Positions 29,221 through 30,686 of a stretch of 30,686 bases of DNA are shown piece after piece. Each line of letters opens with the position of its first letter. Position 1 is the stretch's first letter. The stretch lies in assembly GCA_017449925.1 (NCBI GenBank), contig JAFSYO010000060.1:1-30686 (forward strand), given 5' to 3'. The stretch comes from Stomatobaculum sp. (GTDB taxonomy: Bacteria; Bacillota_A; Clostridia; Lachnospirales; Lachnospiraceae). The translations under genes and the position numbers were made by a program. The notes under the pieces are model-generated. The model was not told the DNA's origin, searched no databases, and saw only the letters and a program-made list of their open reading frames with translations.

Positions 29221-29266
29221 CTGTCCTGATTTTCAGTTCTGCTTGTTTTGCAAGGAGACCAGATCA

Positions 29267-30686
29267 ATGAAGTGTAAAATTTTGCATGAGTCCGCCGGGC
29301 GGATCCGTGTCCATGTGGTGCGGAAACGGATGTCGACCGGTCAGGCGGACATTCTGGAGGCATGGCTTCTCCGGTTCGAAGGGATCAAAAAGGTGTCGGT
29401 GTTCGAGCGCACCTGCGACGTGATCATCTTGTACAGCGGGGACCGGGAAGGTGTACTTCACTCTCTGGCGGTGTTTTCTTTTGAGGCCACGGAGGTGGAA
29501 ATTCCTGCCCATACGGGACGGGCGCTGAACCGTGAGTACCAGGAAAAACTGATCATGACGGTGGGGGGGCGGTTTCTCCGGAGGACGTTCCTGCCGGCGC
29601 CGCTCCGCTTGGCTTTTCTTTTGTGGAGGGGCGCAGAGTATTTACGGAAGGGGGCCGTGTGCCTCCTGAAGGGAAAGCTGGAGGTACCGGTCCTGGACGC
29701 CGCCGCCATCAGCGTTGCTATGGCCCGGGGAAACTTCGGCACTGCCGGCTCCATCATGTTCATGCTGCGGATCGGCGAGATCCTGGAGGAGTGGACCCAC
29801 AGGAAGTCGGTCAGCGACCTGGCGCGGTCCATGTCCCTGAATATCAACAAGGTGTGGATGAGAACATCTTCCGGGGAGGTCCTGGTGCCCATCGAAGAAG
29901 TGAATGCCGGAGACGAGATCGTCGTCCGCACCGGCAGCCTGATCCCGCTGGACGGTTTTGTGTGCGGCGGCCAGGCCAGCGTGAACCAGGCTTCCATGAC
30001 CGGGGAATCTCTTCCGGTGAACAAGGAGAGCGGCAGCTACGTTTACGCGGGAACGGTGGTGGAAGAGGGAGAGCTCCTGGTCCGGGTGGACAAGACTTTG
30101 GGCAGCGGCCGTTACGACCGCGCCGTGAAGATGATCGAGGAGTCGGAGCGGCTGAAATCCGCCTCCGAAGCCAGAGCGTCGCATCTGGCGGACAGACTGG
30201 TGCCCTGGAGTCTTGGAGGGACGCTGCTCACCTGGTTCCTGACCCGCAATGTCATGAAGACGCTTTCTGTCCTGATGGTGGACTTTTCCTGCGCGCTGAA
30301 GCTTGCCATGCCCATTTCTACCCTCTCCGCCATGAGAGAGTGCGGGGATCACAAGATCCTGGTGAAAGGCGGCCGTTTCCTGGAGGCTGCGGCCGAGGCT
30401 GATACTATCGTGTTCGATAAGACCGGGACCCTGACCAACGCAGAGCCCCATGTGGCAGAGGTGATGACCTTCGGCCGCCGGAAAGCGGATGAAATGCTGC
30501 GTCTGGCAGCCTGTCTGGAGGAGCATTACCCCCATTCCATTGCCAACGCGGTGGTGCGGGAGGCGAAAATAAGGAGCCTGCACCACGAGGAGCGCCACGC
30601 AGAGGTGGAATACGTGGTGGCCCATGGCATTGCCAGCCGGATCGACGGAAAGAAGGTAGTCATCGGGAGTTATCACTTTGTCTTGG
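29267..30686 (+). CDS. Heavy-metal-type P-type ATPase, 3' end beyond the window (partial)
   Basis: 473 codons are visible from an ATG after AAGGAGA; the gene continues past the edge. Residues 1-75 look like a degenerate heavy-metal-associated domain (HESAGRIRVHV) without a CxxC. TGES (245-248) marks the actuator domain and DKTGT, with phosphorylated D384, the P domain. The intramembrane motif is DFSCALKLAMP with C342, so Ser-Cys-Ala occupies the place of the usual Cys-Pro-x. The transported ion is therefore uncertain. The preceding DUF6110-like gene is the expected partner. The nucleotide-binding domain is only partly included (EEHYPHSIANAVV near 425). Confidence 0.9.
   Translation, partial: MKCKILHESAGRIRVHVVRKRMSTGQADILEAWLLRFEGIKKVSVFERTCDVIILYSGDREGVLHSLAVFSFEATEVEIPAHTGRALNREYQEKLIMTVGGRFLRRTFLPAPLRLAFLLWRGAEYLRKGAVCLLKGKLEVPVLDAAAISVAMARGNFGTAGSIMFMLRIGEILEEWTHRKSVSDLARSMSLNINKVWMRTSSGEVLVPIEEVNAGDEIVVRTGSLIPLDGFVCGGQASVNQASMTGESLPVNKESGSYVYAGTVVEEGELLVRVDKTLGSGRYDRAVKMIEESERLKSASEARASHLADRLVPWSLGGTLLTWFLTRNVMKTLSVLMVDFSCALKLAMPISTLSAMRECGDHKILVKGGRFLEAAAEADTIVFDKTGTLTNAEPHVAEVMTFGRRKADEMLRLAACLEEHYPHSIANAVVREAKIRSLHHEERHAEVEYVVAHGIASRIDGKKVVIGSYHFVL

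Overview
The window is a GC-rich chromosomal segment from a Gram-positive anaerobe, most likely of class Clostridia and possibly Lachnospiraceae-like. The evidence is strong AGGAGG-type ribosome binding sites, an FMN-riboswitch riboflavin operon, a very large fused 2-hydroxyacyl-CoA dehydratase activase, a QueT transporter, and a DUF6110-type small protein in front of a metal P-type ATPase. No rRNA, tRNA, CRISPR array, phage or conjugative module is visible. The content is mostly housekeeping and accessory metabolism, but several intergenic regions carry unusual repeats.

Region 1 (1-5160, minus strand) holds a complete riboflavin operon, ribD-ribE-ribBA-ribH. It is driven by a TTGACA/TAAACT promoter and an FMN riboswitch, followed by a strong intrinsic terminator before ribD. 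A DMT/EamA-family transporter lies upstream with its own promoter. Region 2 (5300-9572, plus) holds surE, a secreted CapA-like protein, and a response-regulator protein with an intact EAL domain between two degenerate GGDEF domains. The gap at 9573-9993 holds a palindrome-bounded, MITE-like element with a 93-nt hairpin.

Region 3 (9994-14314) holds an ECF-type sigma factor, its overlapping membrane-anchored anti-sigma candidate, and a terminator. It continues with a secreted protein made of two copies of one domain, a GH32 fructosidase, and a convergent small acetyltransferase. Region 4 (14497-19223, plus) starts with a DUF3298-type lipoprotein. After a 4 x 16-bp tandem repeat comes a tight five-gene run: glyoxalase-fold protein, MBL hydrolase, HCX5R phosphatase, XRE protein with a histone-H1-like linker, and a CPYC glutaredoxin-like protein. 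Their spacing suggests one operon, possibly for electrophile/thiol stress.

Region 5 (19287-24352) holds a good promoter, a leader of about 160 nt with two strong hairpins, and a 1461-residue activase with no dehydratase subunits beside it. A nested inverted-repeat array follows: four copies of one ~36-bp motif, flanked on one side by a 20-bp triplication and on the other by a 30-bp duplication. Region 6 (24353-30686) holds a NifX-like/His-Cys-rich/FKBP fusion coupled to queT, a VanY-like lipoprotein, a convergent unknown lipoprotein and a HAD phosphatase. It ends with a DUF6110-like small protein and a P-type ATPase cut by the window edge, whose intramembrane motif reads S-C-A instead of C-P-x.

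The best candidates for something undescribed are the four-copy repeat array at 23952-24225, the structured leader in front of the activase, the metal-binding FKBP fusion, and the DUF6110/non-CPx ATPase pair. All calls come from reading the sequence by eye; no database search was run.
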